Assembly (NCBI GenBank): GCA_012719135.1
Contig: JAAYAW010000077.1
Location: 62,001-126,000 of the forward strand
Length of the DNA: 64,000 nucleotides
Direction of reading: 5' to 3'
DNA from: Chloroflexota bacterium
GTDB lineage: Bacteria > Chloroflexota > Anaerolineae > UBA1429
Shown: positions 51,093 through 60,460 of the stretch, in pieces
How the letters are laid out: each line of letters opens with the position of its first letter
Numbering within the stretch: the first letter of the stretch is position 1
Notes under the pieces: model-generated
What the model was told of the DNA's origin: nothing
What the model saw: the letters and a program-made list of their open reading frames with translations, nothing else
Databases searched by the model: none
Translations under genes and position numbers: made by a program

Positions 51093-51121
51093 ATTCTAGA
51101 CTTGGCGCTTGGCAGCGTCAA
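51093..51121 (-). promoter_or_regulatory. Promoter for the GH2/PDO unit
   Basis: On the minus strand TTGACG (51121-51116), a 17-bp spacer and TAGAAT (51098-51093). The start near 51086 gives a leader of about 25 bases. It diverges from the promoter at 51144-51172. Confidence 0.65.
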
Positions 51122-51143
51122 CCGGTGCCCGCGCCTTCTCCTG

Positions 51144-51172
51144 TTGACAGCCGGCCTTGCCGACCCTATAAT
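51144..51172 (+). promoter_or_regulatory. Consensus sigma-70 promoter for the HAD hydrolase
   Basis: A full-consensus TTGACA (51144-51149), a 17-bp spacer and TATAAT (51167-51172). The predicted start near 51179 leaves a leader of about 157 bases in which I see no supported gene. Confidence 0.75.
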
Positions 51173-51335
51173 GGCCGCGCTCGGGGGATCACATGGCGGG
51201 CTGCCGGTGCGGTCGTCTAGGCGCGTCCGCAGGCCCGAGTGGACAGCGGTCAAGAGGCCGCCAGGTATCTCCAATAGGCCAGTCATCGCTTCGGTTCCAC
51301 CCCCGGTACGATCCTACGAAAGAGCCCCATTGCGT

Positions 51336-51977
51336 ATGCCCATCAAGGCACTTGTGTTTGACTGTGGTGGAGTAGTCCTGCGTGATCGCGACGATTCCCG
51401 CTATGCCCGTTGGGAGCAGCGCCTCGGGCTCGCCCGCGGCACGCTGAGGAGCAGACTATACGAGGGATCCCTGTGGTCCATGGCGGAGACCGGCAGCATG
51501 ACGGAGAGTGCCTTCTGGCAGGCTGCCGGTAAGGATCTGGGGCTTTCGCCCGAAGAGTCCAATGAGCTTGCCGGAGATGCCTGGGAGAGCTGGCATGTGG
51601 ACCCTGCCGTGCTGGCCCTAGTCCAGCGAGCTCGCACCCGGTTTCAGGTGGCGATGCTCAGCAACGCGACAGAGGTGCTGGAAGAAAAGCTGCAGCATAC
51701 GTTCGGCATCATCGAGCTCTTCGATCCCATTATCAACTCCGCCCACGTTGGCATTGCCAAGCCAGATCCAGCCATCTACCGCGAGACGCTCCGGCGCCTG
51801 GGCGTGGATGCCGGTGAGGTACTCTTTGTGGACGACCGTGCAGAGAATGTGGCCGCAGCGGCCAATCTGGGTATTCACGTGATCTGGTTCGTCAGCCCGA
51901 TAGAACTGGAGAGGCAGCTGGCGCCCTACCTGGCGCCAGAAACCATTCCCCTCGCCATGCCAGAGTCCGAGCGCTAA
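51336..51977 (+). CDS. HAD superfamily hydrolase
   Basis: A 213-residue phosphatase-like protein. The HAD motifs are clear: motif I ALVFDCGGVV (with Cys at the position before GG), motif II AMLSNATE, the KPDPAIYRE lysine motif and motif IV VLFVDDRAENV. A helical cap lies between I and II, as in subclass I HADs such as epoxide-hydrolase-like and phosphoglycolate phosphatases. In motif I the second catalytic aspartate (DxD) is replaced (DCG), so phosphatase activity is doubtful. ATG 51336 is preceded by AAAGAG. The ~270 bases before it hold divergent promoters only. Confidence 0.85.
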   Translation: MPIKALVFDCGGVVLRDRDDSRYARWEQRLGLARGTLRSRLYEGSLWSMAETGSMTESAFWQAAGKDLGLSPEESNELAGDAWESWHVDPAVLALVQRARTRFQVAMLSNATEVLEEKLQHTFGIIELFDPIINSAHVGIAKPDPAIYRETLRRLGVDAGEVLFVDDRAENVAAAANLGIHVIWFVSPIELERQLAPYLAPETIPLAMPESER

Positions 51978-52079
51978 CGAAGGAGCTTCCGGTGGTGTGC
52001 AGCATCTAGTCCGACAGGTCAGGATCGTGATTGCGAGCAACCCCGCTCGCCACATTGACATGCACACGACTGGAGTTTC

Positions 52080-53774
52080 ATGCTACACGTGTCTGATTTG
52101 GCCAAACGCTACGGCGACACGCTGCTCTTTGATCGGGTGAGTTTTACCATCAACGCCGGCGATCGCGTCGCGCTGATCGGCCCGAACGGATCTGGCAAGA
52201 CCACCCTGCTGCGCATCCTCATCGGCCAGGAATCCCCGGATCAGGGTAGCGCTCGCTTTGATGTGCCCCTGTCTGCCGTCGGCTACCTTCCCCAGGGTCT
52301 CTCCTTCGACCAGAATCTCTGCGTTAGCCAAGTGCTAATGGATGACTCGCAGGATGAGGCCAGGTGGGCAGCCGAGCTTGAGCGTCTCGGTATCGCCCTC
52401 TCGCAAGCCAGCGAATCCGAACGTACCGCCCTGGAACACGCCTACGCTGTTGCGCTGGAGCACCTCTCCTCCCCGGCTGTCCTGCCGCCCTACCAGGTCG
52501 AATCCATCCTGGCCGGTCTGGGGTTATCACAAGTGAGCCCAGAGACCCCGGTTGGGCTACTGAGCGGAGGGCAGAAAACGCGTCTCGGGCTGGCCCGGCT
52601 CCTGCTCCAACAGCCAGAGATGCTGCTGCTCGATGAACCCACGAATCACCTGGATATCACTGCACTGGAGTGGCTGGAGCTTTACCTGGCTCAATACCGT
52701 GGAGCGATGCTCATCGTCTCGCATGACCGCGCCTTTCTGGAGAACACGGCCAGTACCGTATACGAGCTTGGCAACGATGAGCATACCCTCGTCGCCTATC
52801 CGGGCACTTACTCGGAGTACGCCCAGGCCAAGCAGCGCGAACACGAACGAACCTGGCAGCAGTACAGCGACCAGCAAGAGCGCATCAGCAAGCTGGAGGG
52901 TGCGATCAGCCACTGGAAAGGACAGGCCAGCCGGATCGAAGGAGAGACGATCGCCTTCTACTACAGAAAGCGCGCCAAGAAGGTGGCCCATCAGGCCGTG
53001 ATTCGACAGCGCAGGCTGGAGCGGATGCTCCAGTCCGAGGACCTCGTGGACAAGCCCGTTCAAGGGTGGAACGTCAAGCTGGAGTTCGGGGATGCCCCGC
53101 CAAGCGGGCAGGACGTACTGGTGGTTGAGGACCTTGCCAAGGGCTTTGGGCCAGATCCGCTGTTCCATGACGTGAACATGATCCTCCGCAGAGGGGAGCG
53201 GATCGCGCTCGTCGGGCCCAATGGCTCCGGGAAGACGACGTTTCTGCGGCTGATCGTCGGAGAGCAGCAGCCCGATAGCGGCAGCATTCGGATCGGGTCT
53301 GGCGTACGAGTAGGTTACTTTGCCCAGGAGCAGGAGACGCTAGATCCAGATGCGAACGCGCTCGAACACGTTCAGAAGGCCACCGGCATCTCGGAAACCG
53401 AGGCACGCAATCTGCTTCACCTCTATCTGTTTGCCGGGGATGACGTGTTCACGCCGGCTCGGAACCTGAGCTACGGGGAGCGCGCGAGGCTCGCCCTCGC
53501 GATACTCATCCTCCAGGGCAGCAATCTGCTCCTGTTGGACGAGCCTGTAAACCACCTCGATATCCCTTCGCGCGAGCGCTTTGAGCAGGCCCTGGCCAGC
53601 TATGATGGCACGATACTCGCGGTGGTTCATGACCGCTATTTCGTGCGGCGGTTCGCGACCGGCGTTTGGGGCCTGGGCTCAGGTACGATGCGCCGGTACC
53701 CGGACTTGCATCAGGCGCTGGCCGGTGTTGATCTGGACACGGACCAGCCACTTTCGGTTCGGCCGGTGCGGTAA
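52080..53774 (+). CDS. ABC-F family ATPase
   Basis: A 564-residue soluble protein with two ABC ATPase domains and no membrane segments. Walker A GPNGSGKTTLLR near residue 34 and GPNGSGKTTFLR near 380, signatures LLSGGQKTR and LSYGERAR, and Walker B LLLLDEPTNHLD and LLLLDEPVNHLD are present. The ~80-residue charged linker between the domains (QQERISKLEGAISHW) is the P-site tRNA interaction motif region. ABC-F proteins act on the ribosome, in translation rescue or antibiotic protection. GGAG lies just before the ATG. Confidence 0.9.
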   Translation: MLHVSDLAKRYGDTLLFDRVSFTINAGDRVALIGPNGSGKTTLLRILIGQESPDQGSARFDVPLSAVGYLPQGLSFDQNLCVSQVLMDDSQDEARWAAELERLGIALSQASESERTALEHAYAVALEHLSSPAVLPPYQVESILAGLGLSQVSPETPVGLLSGGQKTRLGLARLLLQQPEMLLLDEPTNHLDITALEWLELYLAQYRGAMLIVSHDRAFLENTASTVYELGNDEHTLVAYPGTYSEYAQAKQREHERTWQQYSDQQERISKLEGAISHWKGQASRIEGETIAFYYRKRAKKVAHQAVIRQRRLERMLQSEDLVDKPVQGWNVKLEFGDAPPSGQDVLVVEDLAKGFGPDPLFHDVNMILRRGERIALVGPNGSGKTTFLRLIVGEQQPDSGSIRIGSGVRVGYFAQEQETLDPDANALEHVQKATGISETEARNLLHLYLFAGDDVFTPARNLSYGERARLALAILILQGSNLLLLDEPVNHLDIPSRERFEQALASYDGTILAVVHDRYFVRRFATGVWGLGSGTMRRYPDLHQALAGVDLDTDQPLSVRPVR

Positions 53775-53795
53775 GCCTCCCTCAGGAGTTGACAA

Positions 53796-56549
53796 ATGCC
53801 CCGAAAGAGAAATGACGACATCCCCTCCCCTTGGGAGGACGACCAGCCACTGCAACTCCAGGCTCCGACAGCGGACACCAGCGAGATCATCAGAAGGGGT
53901 ATAGCACTCGGCCTCGTCGGCACCCTTGTGCTGGTCGTGTTGTTCGCATCCGCCTGCCTGGGTGTCTATGCCTACTACGCCCGATCGCTGCCGTCACCTC
54001 AGGAGCTCTATGAGCGCACGGCCACATTCAGAAGCACGCGCATCTATGACAGACATGGCGGCCTGCTCTATGAGATCCTGGATCCGTTGGGAGGGCGCCG
54101 GGTCGTGGTATCGTACGATCGCATGCCCGCCGTGCTCATCAACGCGACAGTCGCCACCGAGGACGAAACGTTTTTCCGCAACCCGGGCGTGAACCCCCTT
54201 TCGATCGCTAGAGCCTTTGTGGAGAACTTTCGCGCGGGAGAGATCGTGCAAGGCGGGAGCACCATCACACAGCAGGTGGCCAAAAGGCTGTTCCTGAGCA
54301 CGGAGCAAACCTACTCACGCAAGATCAAGGAGGCCATCCTGGCCACGGAGCTCGCTCGCCGGTTCTCAAAGGAAGAGATCCTGGAGGTGTACCTCAACGA
54401 CTCGTACTTTGGGAACCTGGCGTACGGCATCGGGGCCGCATCTGAGACCTACTTTGGCAAAGAGGTCGAGGACCTGGATCTGCCGGAGGCGGCCCTGCTG
54501 GTGGGTCTCTTGCAGGGGCCTGCGGTGTACGATCCCTACCTGTATCCAGAGTCCGCCATCCAGCGTCGCGAGATCGTGCTCCGCCTGATGCTGGCGGAAG
54601 GGTACGTCTCCCGAGAGCAGATGCGCGAGGCTTCGACCGCGCCTCTAGCTGTACTGCCCAAGCCTGTGGATAATGACAGGGAGGCTCCTCACTGGGTGGA
54701 TTACGTCCGCGCTGAGCTGGAAACCCAGTATGGCGCCGAGGCTCTGTACCGGGGCGGCTTCAATGTGTACACGACTCTGGACCTGGACTTGCAGCACCTG
54801 GCCGAGAACGTCGCGCGGGAGCACCTTGAGGAGCTTCGCGAGCGAAATGCGTCCAATGCCGCTCTCGTGGCCATGGATCCGACAACGGGCGATATCCTCG
54901 CCATGCTGGGAAGTGTGGACTTTGACAGCCAAGAGATCGATGGCCAGGTTAATGTGTCCATCCAGCAGCGTCAGCCTGGCTCGGCCATCAAACCGCTGAC
55001 CTACCTGGCCGCCTTTGAGATGGGCTGGACGCCTTCGACCATGGTCATGGACGTATCTCGACAGTTTCCAGATGGATCGAACCCGCCCTATGTACCCGTA
55101 AACTTTGACGGGGAGGAGTATGGTCCGATCTCTGTGCGGACGGCTCTGGCATGCTCGCGCAATATCCCGGCCGTTGGCACGCTGCAGCAAGTCGGATTGC
55201 CCGCCCTGCTGGAGATGGCTCAGAGACTAGGGATCTCGACGCTTATGCGGCAGGATTACGGCCTCTCGCTCACCCTCGGCGGAGGTGAGGTGACGCTGCT
55301 GGAGATGACGGCCGCGTACGCCGCCTTTGCAAACCAGGGATACCGCGTGCAGCCTCGGTCTATTCTGTACATCACGGACCAGGAGGGCGAGATCCTGGTG
55401 CCCCCTGCTGAGCCCGCGCTCACGCGGGCAATCGATCCTCGCCACGCCTACTGGATGAGCGACATCCTCTCGGACAACGCAGCCCGTGTACCCGCCTTTG
55501 GCGCCGGCAGCGCCCTCGAGCTATCCTTCCCCGCCGCCGTCAAGACCGGGACCACCAATGACTACCGCGACGGCTGGACGATCGGCTATGCGCCAGACAT
55601 GGTGGCCGGTGTTTGGGTCGGCAACAACGACAACACCGAGATGGATCGCCTGACGGGTTCACGCGCAGCGGCACCGATCTGGCACGACTTTATGCAGCGC
55701 GCCCTGGAGAACTCCCAACGTCCGGCGTTCTCGCGCCCTCTCGGCCTTGTTGAGGTAGCAGTCTGTCCCGTCTCGGGACAGGCGCACTCGGAACATTGTC
55801 CCGAAAGCGTCCTGGCGACCTTCCTCGAGGAGGCGACTCCTGATCTCTGCCCGGTGCATCGCACCGCCGTGATCTGCCTTGAGAGCGGGCAACTGGCCAC
55901 GGACAACTGCCCTCGCGACGGCGTCGCGGTGCGCGTCTTTGAGGACTATGGTGTCGAGTGGGATGCGTGGGCACAGGCGAGAGGCATCACCACGCCACCC
56001 AGGGAGTCTTGTAGTCTGCATACTCAGCCGATGCGCATCGCGCTTCAGGCGCCACCTCAATCAGAGCCGACGGTGATTACCCTGACGGGTGATGCGGAGA
56101 TCAGCGGATTCTCGCATTACTATGTGGAGTACGGTCCGGGCTCAGACCCTTTGGAGTGGTGGCGAATCACGGATGATGTGTACTCACCGGTGCGTAGCGG
56201 CGTCATCGCACGGTGGGATGCCTCACTCACTCTCGAGGGGGACTACACTCTGCGCCTGGTGGTCGCTACCGCAGAGGGGCGCGCGTACGAGTCCAGAGTA
56301 CAGATTCACATACTGCCCGGGGCGCCCACGCGAACAGCCACGCCCACGGCGACATCTACGGCCACGGCCACGGTGACCACGACGCCCACGTCCACCTCCA
56401 CGCCAACAATGACGCCTACCCCAGAGCCCACCGAGACGCCCACCGCTTCGCCAACAGAGACGCCGGAGACGACTGAGGCGGCACCAACCTCTACACCATC
56501 GCCATCCGCCACGGTTGAGGTGGAGCCATCGCCGACCGACGAGCCCTAA
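53796..56549 (+). CDS. Class A penicillin-binding protein (PBP1A-like)
   Basis: A 917-residue bifunctional peptidoglycan synthase. Residues 40-66 are the membrane anchor. Residues about 85-265 are the GT51 transglycosylase (ATEDETFF, QGGSTITQQVAK, RKIKEAILATELARRFSKEE in part, LVGLLQGP). Residues about 310-650 are the transpeptidase: SAIK active serine, SRN, and KTGTTNDYRDGW. After a Cys-containing segment and a beta domain (about 750-840) comes a ~75-residue Thr/Pro-rich low-complexity tail (TPTSTSTPTMTPTPEPTET). It is unusual to have this tail on a PBP; it probably spans or decorates the cell wall. GGAG precedes ATG. Confidence 0.92.
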   Translation: MPRKRNDDIPSPWEDDQPLQLQAPTADTSEIIRRGIALGLVGTLVLVVLFASACLGVYAYYARSLPSPQELYERTATFRSTRIYDRHGGLLYEILDPLGGRRVVVSYDRMPAVLINATVATEDETFFRNPGVNPLSIARAFVENFRAGEIVQGGSTITQQVAKRLFLSTEQTYSRKIKEAILATELARRFSKEEILEVYLNDSYFGNLAYGIGAASETYFGKEVEDLDLPEAALLVGLLQGPAVYDPYLYPESAIQRREIVLRLMLAEGYVSREQMREASTAPLAVLPKPVDNDREAPHWVDYVRAELETQYGAEALYRGGFNVYTTLDLDLQHLAENVAREHLEELRERNASNAALVAMDPTTGDILAMLGSVDFDSQEIDGQVNVSIQQRQPGSAIKPLTYLAAFEMGWTPSTMVMDVSRQFPDGSNPPYVPVNFDGEEYGPISVRTALACSRNIPAVGTLQQVGLPALLEMAQRLGISTLMRQDYGLSLTLGGGEVTLLEMTAAYAAFANQGYRVQPRSILYITDQEGEILVPPAEPALTRAIDPRHAYWMSDILSDNAARVPAFGAGSALELSFPAAVKTGTTNDYRDGWTIGYAPDMVAGVWVGNNDNTEMDRLTGSRAAAPIWHDFMQRALENSQRPAFSRPLGLVEVAVCPVSGQAHSEHCPESVLATFLEEATPDLCPVHRTAVICLESGQLATDNCPRDGVAVRVFEDYGVEWDAWAQARGITTPPRESCSLHTQPMRIALQAPPQSEPTVITLTGDAEISGFSHYYVEYGPGSDPLEWWRITDDVYSPVRSGVIARWDASLTLEGDYTLRLVVATAEGRAYESRVQIHILPGAPTRTATPTATSTATATVTTTPTSTSTPTMTPTPEPTETPTASPTETPETTEAAPTSTPSPSATVEVEPSPTDEP

Positions 56550-56570
56550 CTCCGTAGCACCGCTGGACAA

Positions 56571-56608
56571 ACCAGAGCGCCCCTGAGATCACTCAGGGGC
56601 GCTCTGGT
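56571..56608. terminator. Hairpin between convergent penicillin-binding and LysM-M23 genes
   Basis: A perfect 17-bp stem (56571-56587 with 56592-56608) with the loop ATCA, the same loop as the terminator at 35362-35395. No T-run follows, so it may act with Rho. Confidence 0.65.
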
Positions 56609-56625
56609 GCGCTGGTCTTGGCGCG

Positions 56626-57756
56626 CTAAGGCAAGAAGTTGAACGGGTTCAGCAACGATCCACCGCTACGCACTTCAAAGTGCAGATGCGGCCCTGTCGA
56701 GTTGCCGGTACTACCGCACTTGCCCAGGAGATCCCCCTTCTCAACTGCCTGGCCCACCTCCACGAAAAAGGCGTCCATGTGGGCGTAGAGAGTCTGGTAG
56801 CCGTTGCCATGATCGACCACGACCATCCGACCGTAGCCAGTGGCCGTGTGTGCGGCAACCACGGTTCCTCCATCAGCTGCCATAATCGGCGTGCCCCTGG
56901 AAGCAGCAATATCGATGGCGCGGTGCCCCTGCCAGTACCCCTGCGAAAGCCTGCCGCTCATGGGCCACGCCAGCTGTCCGGTGCCGGTGACACCGCTCTG
57001 CGTCGCTGTCCCGACCGAGGGATAGGTCTGAACCTGCTTCGGCACATAGGGCTTGACGCCGCCGGGGATGATGAGCTTCTGCCCGGCCGTCAGTGTGTAG
57101 GGCTCTGTGAGTGAATTGCCGGGGTAGAGCGCGACTTCGTCGCTCTCTACCTTGTACTTGGCAGCAATCGACTCCAGCGACTCACCCTGGGCGACCGTGT
57201 GGTAGGCCCCGTCCACAGGAAGGATGTACAGTTCCTGACCGATCGAGAGCGTATCGTTCTGCCCGGCCAGAGACTCGTTGGCATACAGGATGGTCGTCCC
57301 CTGTAGCCCAAACTGCTGGGCAATTTGCAGAAGCGTATCCCCGGCCTGGACGGTGTATACGGTAACCGTCGTTCGGAGCAGCCTCCGCGGCTCGGCCACC
57401 TGCGGGAGCGCCTGGCTCCAACTCTGCATGGTGAACGGGATCGTGTCCGGCGCCAGATAGCGCTCATTCGACTCGGCATTTTGATACGAAGCCACATGCT
57501 CATACGAGCCTACGAGGTAGTAGGTCGAGGAGAAGTCGCGCCCTCGGCCAAAAAGCGCGTCGAGGCCCGACACACTCCACTGGCGCGGGGAAAAACCGTA
57601 CAGAATGGAGACAAAAAGCAGCGCGAGCACAATATGCCCCGCATAGCGCGACACCGTGGGAAGATCACGTGCCAGAACGGGAGGTCTGATGGATCGTATC
57701 AACGGACGATTCGGAACGGACCGGACAGCGCGCGAGAGTACTCGCGAACCATACAT
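56626..57756 (-). CDS. LysM and M23 peptidase domain cell-wall protein
   Basis: A 376-residue protein. A cytoplasmic basic N terminus and one transmembrane helix (about 39-58) are followed by two LysM domains (YTVQAGDTLLQIAQQFGL near 130-175 and HTVAQGESLESIAAKYKV near 185-230) and a C-terminal peptidase M23 domain (about 265-375: HRAIDIAAS, HGNGYQTLYAHM, GSTGNSTGPHLHFEV). The first M23 zinc site has HRAID rather than HxGxD, so it matches the family's HxxxD, and the HLH motif is intact. It acts outside the cell as a murein hydrolase or activator. It lies six bases after rho on the same strand. Confidence 0.88.
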   Translation of the reverse strand: MYGSRVLSRAVRSVPNRPLIRSIRPPVLARDLPTVSRYAGHIVLALLFVSILYGFSPRQWSVSGLDALFGRGRDFSSTYYLVGSYEHVASYQNAESNERYLAPDTIPFTMQSWSQALPQVAEPRRLLRTTVTVYTVQAGDTLLQIAQQFGLQGTTILYANESLAGQNDTLSIGQELYILPVDGAYHTVAQGESLESIAAKYKVESDEVALYPGNSLTEPYTLTAGQKLIIPGGVKPYVPKQVQTYPSVGTATQSGVTGTGQLAWPMSGRLSQGYWQGHRAIDIAASRGTPIMAADGGTVVAAHTATGYGRMVVVDHGNGYQTLYAHMDAFFVEVGQAVEKGDLLGKCGSTGNSTGPHLHFEVRSGGSLLNPFNFLP

Positions 57757-57762
57757 AATGCT

Positions 57763-59019
57763 CTAGACATCCTTATTCAGGGTCTTGAGGAACTCCTCGT
57801 TGGACTTGGTACGTCGCAGGCGGTCGAGGATCGGCTCCACCGATTCGATACTGCCGATGGTATCCGTCATGCGTCGGAGCAACCAGACACGGCTCAGGAC
57901 CTCAGGATCGAGCAGCAGTTCCTCACGCCGCGTGCCGGAGCGCTCGATATCGATTGCCGGGAAGATGCGGCGCTCGGCTAGCTTGCGATTCAGATGCAAC
58001 TCCATGTTGCCGGTTCCCTTGAACTCCTCATAGATGATGTCATCCATGCGGCTGCCGGTGTCCACCAGACACGTCGCGATGATCGTGAGGCTTCCCCCCT
58101 CCTCGATCTTGCGTGCTGCGCCAAAGAATCCCTTGGGGGGATGCACGGCTGCCGGGTCCAACCCTCCGGACAGTGTACGGCCGCTGGGCGGCACAATCAA
58201 GTTGTACGCCCTCGCCAACCGGGTGATGCTATCAAGCAGAATAACCACGTCTCGGCCGACTTCGACGAGCCGCTTGGCCCTGGCCAATGCCACTTCGGCC
58301 ACCTTGGCGTGGTTCTGCACAGGCTCGTCAAAGGTGGAACTCACGACCTCGGCCTCCACGGACCGGTCCATGTCCGTGACTTCCTCAGGACGCTCGCCGA
58401 CAAGCACAACGATCATGTGAGCATCGCGATGGTTGGCAGATATGCCATTGGCTATTTGCTTGAGGATCGTCGTCTTGCCGGCCTTTGGCGGAGAGACGAT
58501 GAGGCCACGCTGCCCCCGCCCGATGGGCGCCAAGAGATCGATGAGGCGGGTGCTGTAGATGCTGGCCGTGGTCTCAAGCTTGAACTGCTGGTTCGGAAAG
58601 ATAGGGGTCAGCCGCTCAAAGTTAGGACGGTCCTTGGCGTGCTCGGGATCAATCCCGTTAATTGCCTCCACTCGCAGCAGCGAGTAGTACTTTTCCGATT
58701 CCTTCGGGTGGCGCACCTGCCCGATGACCATATCGCCGGTGCGAAGTCCGAACCGGCGGATCTGAGACTGGGACACATAGACATCATCGGGCCCGGGAAG
58801 CAGGTGATCGCTGCGCAGAAAGCCGATGCCATCCTGGACGACCTCCAGAACGCCTCCGCCAAACAGCAGACCACGTTCCTCCGCCTGCGACCTGAGCAAT
58901 CGCACGATCAGGTCCTGCTTCTTGAGGCGGCTGTAGCCAGAGATCTCCCTGGTGCGGGCGACTTCACGCAGTTCGGTTAGGGTCATCGTCTCGTATTCAA
59001 CGATGTTCACAGTGGACAT
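57763..59019 (-). CDS. rho: Transcription termination factor Rho
   Basis: A 418-residue hexameric RNA helicase that ends transcription. The N-terminal helix bundle ([20 protein letters not shown] in part), the RNA-binding cold-shock-like fold ([16 protein letters not shown]), Walker [16 protein letters not shown] near 172 and [13 protein letters not shown] are clear, along with [12 protein letters not shown] and the secondary RNA-site stretch. It is a compact Rho without the long Gly/Arg-rich insertion. A full-consensus promoter at 59207-59235 drives it through a ~180-base leader. The start ATG 59019 has only GGAG one base upstream, so the ribosome site is unusual. Confidence 0.96.
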   Translation of the reverse strand: MSTVNIVEYETMTLTELREVARTREISGYSRLKKQDLIVRLLRSQAEERGLLFGGGVLEVVQDGIGFLRSDHLLPGPDDVYVSQSQIRRFGLRTGDMVIGQVRHPKESEKYYSLLRVEAINGIDPEHAKDRPNFERLTPIFPNQQFKLETTASIYSTRLIDLLAPIGRGQRGLIVSPPKAGKTTILKQIANGISANHRDAHMIVVLVGERPEEVTDMDRSVEAEVVSSTFDEPVQNHAKVAEVALARAKRLVEVGRDVVILLDSITRLARAYNLIVPPSGRTLSGGLDPAAVHPPKGFFGAARKIEEGGSLTIIATCLVDTGSRMDDIIYEEFKGTGNMELHLNRKLAERRIFPAIDIERSGTRREELLLDPEVLSRVWLLRRMTDTIGSIESVEPILDRLRRTKSNEEFLKTLNKDV

Positions 59020-59206
59020 GCTCCATGGGGGATAGTGGCAAAGATGGTCAAAACGGCCATCTACGCGGAGACACAGTAGGATATCAGGCAGGGTACAGCA
59101 ATAGGCATACTATAGCGGGCAGTTCCGAGGGAAAGTGAATGCGTGGGCGTAGACTGCGCCCGGATAGGGACCGAGGTGATACAGTAGACACGCTACTGCT
59201 TGGTTC

Positions 59207-59235
59207 ATTATACCAACGCAGCCGATGGCTGTCAA
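59207..59235 (-). promoter_or_regulatory. Consensus promoter of rho with a 5'-terminal hairpin
   Basis: On the minus strand TTGACA (59235-59230), a 17-bp spacer and TATAAT (59212-59207). The transcript should start near 59200, where CAGTAG and CTACTG (loop CGTGT) form a hairpin within the first 20 bases. The remaining leader of about 160 bases is a candidate for autoregulation. Confidence 0.7.
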
Positions 59236-59288
59236 CTGCAGAGACAAGTCGAGCAATCGTCAATGGCGAACTGCAAGCACTCGGTGCT

Positions 59289-60386
59289 CTATGCCTCGCT
59301 GCCTGGTTCCGTCGCATCCGTGGGCTCTCCCCGTCTGCCGGATGACCGTCCGAGGCGCACCCGATCGGTCCAGTGGCCAGGAGGCCGTTCGAGCCGGTGA
59401 CGCCAGGCGCGCCCCAGACGAGCACTCAGCGTAATCGGAGATCCTTCGGAAGCCGAGCCTCCGCAGAATAGTGAAGCGGATGCCCATCTGGGCACGACCA
59501 CACAGAGCGCCTGAGGCAGCACGCTGATCCAGACGGGAGTGGCGCCAACCGGGTCGCCATCCAAGTGCACGGGCAGCGGCGTCTGGGCCACCACGTATAC
59601 GTCGCGGCCTCGAAGGACCTCCACGTTTGGGCTCTGCGAATGACGCCGAAAGGCGAGCAGTGCTGTGTGCCGTAGAACGTCAATGAGGTTGCCCCCGCGG
59701 AAGACATAGATGTCGAGTTGCCCGTCATCGAGTTTGGCGTCTGGGGCCAGGCGCAGGGACGGACCATACAACTGCGCGTTCGCAATGACGATCATCACCA
59801 CACGATGCCGCATCGCGCGGCCGTCTACCACCACAGTGGCTCGGGTTCCGCGCATGAAAAAGGCTTCTGCCAGCGCCATCACCAGGTAAGTCAGGTTACC
59901 CAGGCTCCGGCGAACCTCACGATGCGGCTCAACATCCTGGGCCACCTTGGCGTCATAGCCGATGCCACACCACATCAGGAAGTAGCGGTCCTGTGCCTTG
60001 CCGACATCTATCTTTCTTCGATCGCCCTCCACGAGAATCCTCGCTGCATCCAGCAACGCCGAGCGGTAGATTGGCGACCACACAGGAAGGCCCAGCCCTT
60101 TGGCCCACAAATTCCCAGTGCCAACCGGAAGGACGCCCATTATGACCGATGTGCCGACGAGCCCGCTGGCGACCTCGCCGATCGTCCCATCGCCGCCCAC
60201 CGCCACAACCATGTCGTACCCCTGATCTGCTGCCCAGCGGGCCAGTTCCTCCGCATGGCCGGCTCTCCGGGTCAACCGTACCGAGACGTCCCAGCCTTTC
60301 TCGCCCAGGTAGGCGGTCACACGGCTCAGGTCGTCTTGGATATCTCGCTGACCCGCGACGGGGTTCTGAATCAGCAGCGTCTTCAT
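59289..60386 (-). CDS. Diacylglycerol/lipid kinase family protein (YegS/DagK-like)
   Basis: A 365-residue member of the diacylglycerol kinase catalytic family. LIQNPVAGQ at the N terminus, the nucleotide-binding VVAVGGDGTIGEVASGL near 70, and LPVGTGNLWAKGLGLP are present, followed by LRLAPDAKLDDGQLDIYVF in the C-terminal domain. It probably phosphorylates a membrane lipid. The last ~60 residues (after CVVVPRW) are arginine-rich and unlike the family, so the true end may be earlier, or a frameshift near 59440 may have extended the frame. ATG 60386 has GGAG close upstream. Confidence 0.82.
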   Translation of the reverse strand: MKTLLIQNPVAGQRDIQDDLSRVTAYLGEKGWDVSVRLTRRAGHAEELARWAADQGYDMVVAVGGDGTIGEVASGLVGTSVIMGVLPVGTGNLWAKGLGLPVWSPIYRSALLDAARILVEGDRRKIDVGKAQDRYFLMWCGIGYDAKVAQDVEPHREVRRSLGNLTYLVMALAEAFFMRGTRATVVVDGRAMRHRVVMIVIANAQLYGPSLRLAPDAKLDDGQLDIYVFRGGNLIDVLRHTALLAFRRHSQSPNVEVLRGRDVYVVAQTPLPVHLDGDPVGATPVWISVLPQALCVVVPRWASASLFCGGSASEGSPITLSARLGRAWRHRLERPPGHWTDRVRLGRSSGRRGEPTDATEPGSEA

Positions 60387-60424
60387 GGCTCCATCATAGG
60401 CCCCGCGGCAGGCTCTGTCCACAC

Positions 60425-60454
60425 TTGACACCTGGCCAGGGTTGCAGGCATGAT
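60425..60454 (+). promoter_or_regulatory. Promoter for the amidohydrolase/thpR unit
   Basis: A consensus TTGACA (60425-60430), an 18-bp spacer and CATGAT (60449-60454). The predicted start coincides with ATG 60461, so the mRNA may be leaderless. Confidence 0.5.
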
Positions 60455-60460
60455 GGCCCC

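Noticed and set aside
51193-51375. A 60-codon frame in the leader of the HAD gene
   Set aside because: Its translation is Arg/Cys/Ser-rich, it overlaps the HAD start in another frame and it has no ribosome site.
52055-52083. TTGACA at 52055-52060 as a promoter for the ABC-F gene
   Set aside because: A -10 box at 17 bp would fall on the ATG itself and the sequence there (TCATGC) does not fit.
56325-56545. A repeat tract of ACG/CCC/ACC-type triplets near the end of the penicillin-binding protein gene
   Set aside because: It is the coding sequence of a Thr/Pro-rich tail common in Chloroflexota surface proteins, not a separate repeat element or CRISPR.
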